Source: Bacilli bacterium (GTDB taxonomy: Bacteria; Bacillota_I; Bacilli_A; ML615J-28; CAG-698). From it: DNA of 7,238 bases. The translations under genes and the position numbers were made by a program. Positions 6,518 through 7,238 of the stretch are shown piece after piece (the stretch's first letter is position 1; every line of letters begins with the position of its first letter). Location: positions 1-7,238 of the forward strand of contig JAQUYJ010000047.1 in assembly GCA_028691905.1 (NCBI GenBank). Reading direction: 5' to 3'. Below the pieces are notes generated by a model. The model searched no databases, was not told the origin of the DNA, and worked only from the letters and a program-made list of their open reading frames with translations.

Positions 6518-7238
6518 TTATCCGATTGAACCTTTCATTTCCAGTTTGATTAACTGATTCAGTTCAACTGCATATTCCATCGGTAATTCTTTCGCAAAAG
6601 GTTCAATGAATCCCATTACAATCATCTGCAGGGCATCTTCTTCACTGATTCCCCTGCTCATTAAATAAAACAGTTACTCATCGCTTACTTTTGATACGGT
6701 TGCTTCATGTTCGATTCGGGCCTGTTTGTTCTGAACGATATTAAAAGGAATCGTATCACTGCTTGACAGTGCATCGAGAATAATCGTATCACATTCAATA
6801 TGACTGCGGGCATTGGTCGCTTCTTTGGTCTGGCGGACAACACCCCGGTAGTTTACTTTTCCTCCACTCCGACAAATCGATTTTGAGATAATCGTTGAAG
6901 TGGTTTCCGGAGCCAAATGAATCATTTTTGCCCCTGTATCCTGATACTGACCCTTTGAAGCAAATGCAATGGATATCGTGTTGCCTTTTGCACCTCTTCC
7001 TGCCAGAATACAGGAAGGATATTTCATGTTCAGCATCGAACCGATATTGCCATCAATCCATTCCATCAATGCATTTTCTTCACAATAAGCCCGTTTGGTA
7101 ACCAGATTGATAATATTGTTGCTCCAATTTTGGATGGTGGAATAACGGCAGGATCCGTTTTTATGAACATATATTTCCACTACAGCAGCATGAAGGGAAT
7201 CTTTGGAGTAAATAGGTGCGGTACACCCTTCCACATAG
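6518..7238 (-). pseudogene. sufB: Fe-S cluster assembly scaffold SufB, C-terminal part with an in-frame stop
   Basis: SufB is the scaffold subunit of the cytoplasmic SufBCD complex, which builds Fe-S clusters. The visible frame begins inside the gene (YVEGCTAPIYSKDSLHAAVV) and runs through the beta-helix region, with family motifs TIQNWSNN, NLVTKRA, EWIDGNIGS, STIISKS, SHIECD (the cysteine codon at 6791-6793 matches the conserved assembly cysteine) and IEHEATVSK. At 6674-6676 the codon is TAA where the family has Gln (consensus EQLFYLMSRG). The same frame then continues for 51 family-like codons (LFYLMSRGISEEDAL ... KLEMKGSIG) to a natural TAA at 6518-6520, followed by a terminator. There is no frameshift; one C-to-T change from CAA explains it. 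As written the product lacks the C-terminal helical segment. It may be a recent null, a readthrough case or a sequence error. The 5' part lies beyond the window, where other suf genes would be expected upstream. Confidence 0.88.
6674..6676 (-). other. Premature TAA stop codon within sufB
   Basis: The minus-strand reading is GAT GAG TAA CTG TTT TAT, where the family consensus is D/E-E-Q-L-F-Y. The stop thus replaces a conserved Gln. The base at 6676 (plus strand a; g would give CAA) is the only one that needs to differ. An in-frame ATG follows at 6661-6659, but no convincing ribosome binding site precedes it. Confidence 0.9.

Noticed and set aside
6518..6676. Reassignment of TAA to Gln as an explanation of the stop within sufB.
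   Set aside because: TAA is used as the ordinary terminal stop of the sulfur enzyme gene, the ABC-like gene and sufB itself, and no other gene in the window has an internal TAA. A point change or error is simpler.
6895..7101. Plus-strand frame of 68 codons at the right end.
   Set aside because: It is antisense to the conserved SufB region and has no start signals.
6518..7238. Frameshift in sufB.
   Set aside because: The same frame is family-like before and after the stop, so no insertion or deletion is needed.

Overview
The window looks like a chromosomal segment of a low-GC Gram-positive bacterium (Firmicutes/Bacillota). The evidence is the AT-rich intergenic DNA, strong AGGAGG-type ribosome binding sites, TTGACA/TATAAT-like promoters, a lipoteichoic-acid-synthase-family protein and a Gram-positive type SufB. 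The fused sulfur-transfer enzyme and the style of the genes remind me of Erysipelotrichia or a related class, but that placement is only a guess. There is no CRISPR array, insertion sequence, phage gene, tRNA or rRNA.

Layout, left to right. (1) 1-373, minus: the N-terminal 124 residues of TilS, the tRNA(Ile2) lysidine synthetase, cut by the window edge. (2) 374-554: a divergent intergenic region with one sigma-A-like promoter for each direction. (3) 555-3014, plus: an 819-residue four-module sulfur enzyme, consisting of an FAD/NAD(P)H CoA-disulfide/persulfide reductase, a rhodanese, TusA and a DsrE-like domain, each module keeping a candidate reactive cysteine. (4) 3015-3046: a 14-bp perfect hairpin with A/T tracts, a terminator shared by the two converging transcription units. 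(5) 3045-6413, minus: a tightly overlapping three-gene operon. In transcription order it encodes an ABC-ATPase-like protein whose catalytic motifs have decayed, a six-helix membrane protein resembling a small ABC-2 permease, and an LTA-synthase-family membrane sulfatase. It has its own promoter just upstream. (6) 6470-6515: a terminator for the gene on the right. (7) 6518-7238, minus: the C-terminal part of sufB (Fe-S cluster scaffold), interrupted by an in-frame TAA 51 codons before its natural stop.

How the genes may work together. The multi-domain reductase probably moves sulfane sulfur between low-molecular-weight thiols and acceptor proteins in the cytoplasm. SufB is also in sulfur/Fe-S metabolism, but it sits in a separate transcription unit. 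The three-gene operon is the least familiar part: the overlaps imply coordinated synthesis of a pseudo-ATPase, a partner membrane protein and an extracellular phosphoglycerol-transferase-like enzyme, which points to an envelope polymer function. The two observations most worth checking are the motif-less ABC protein in that operon and the nonsense codon in sufB.
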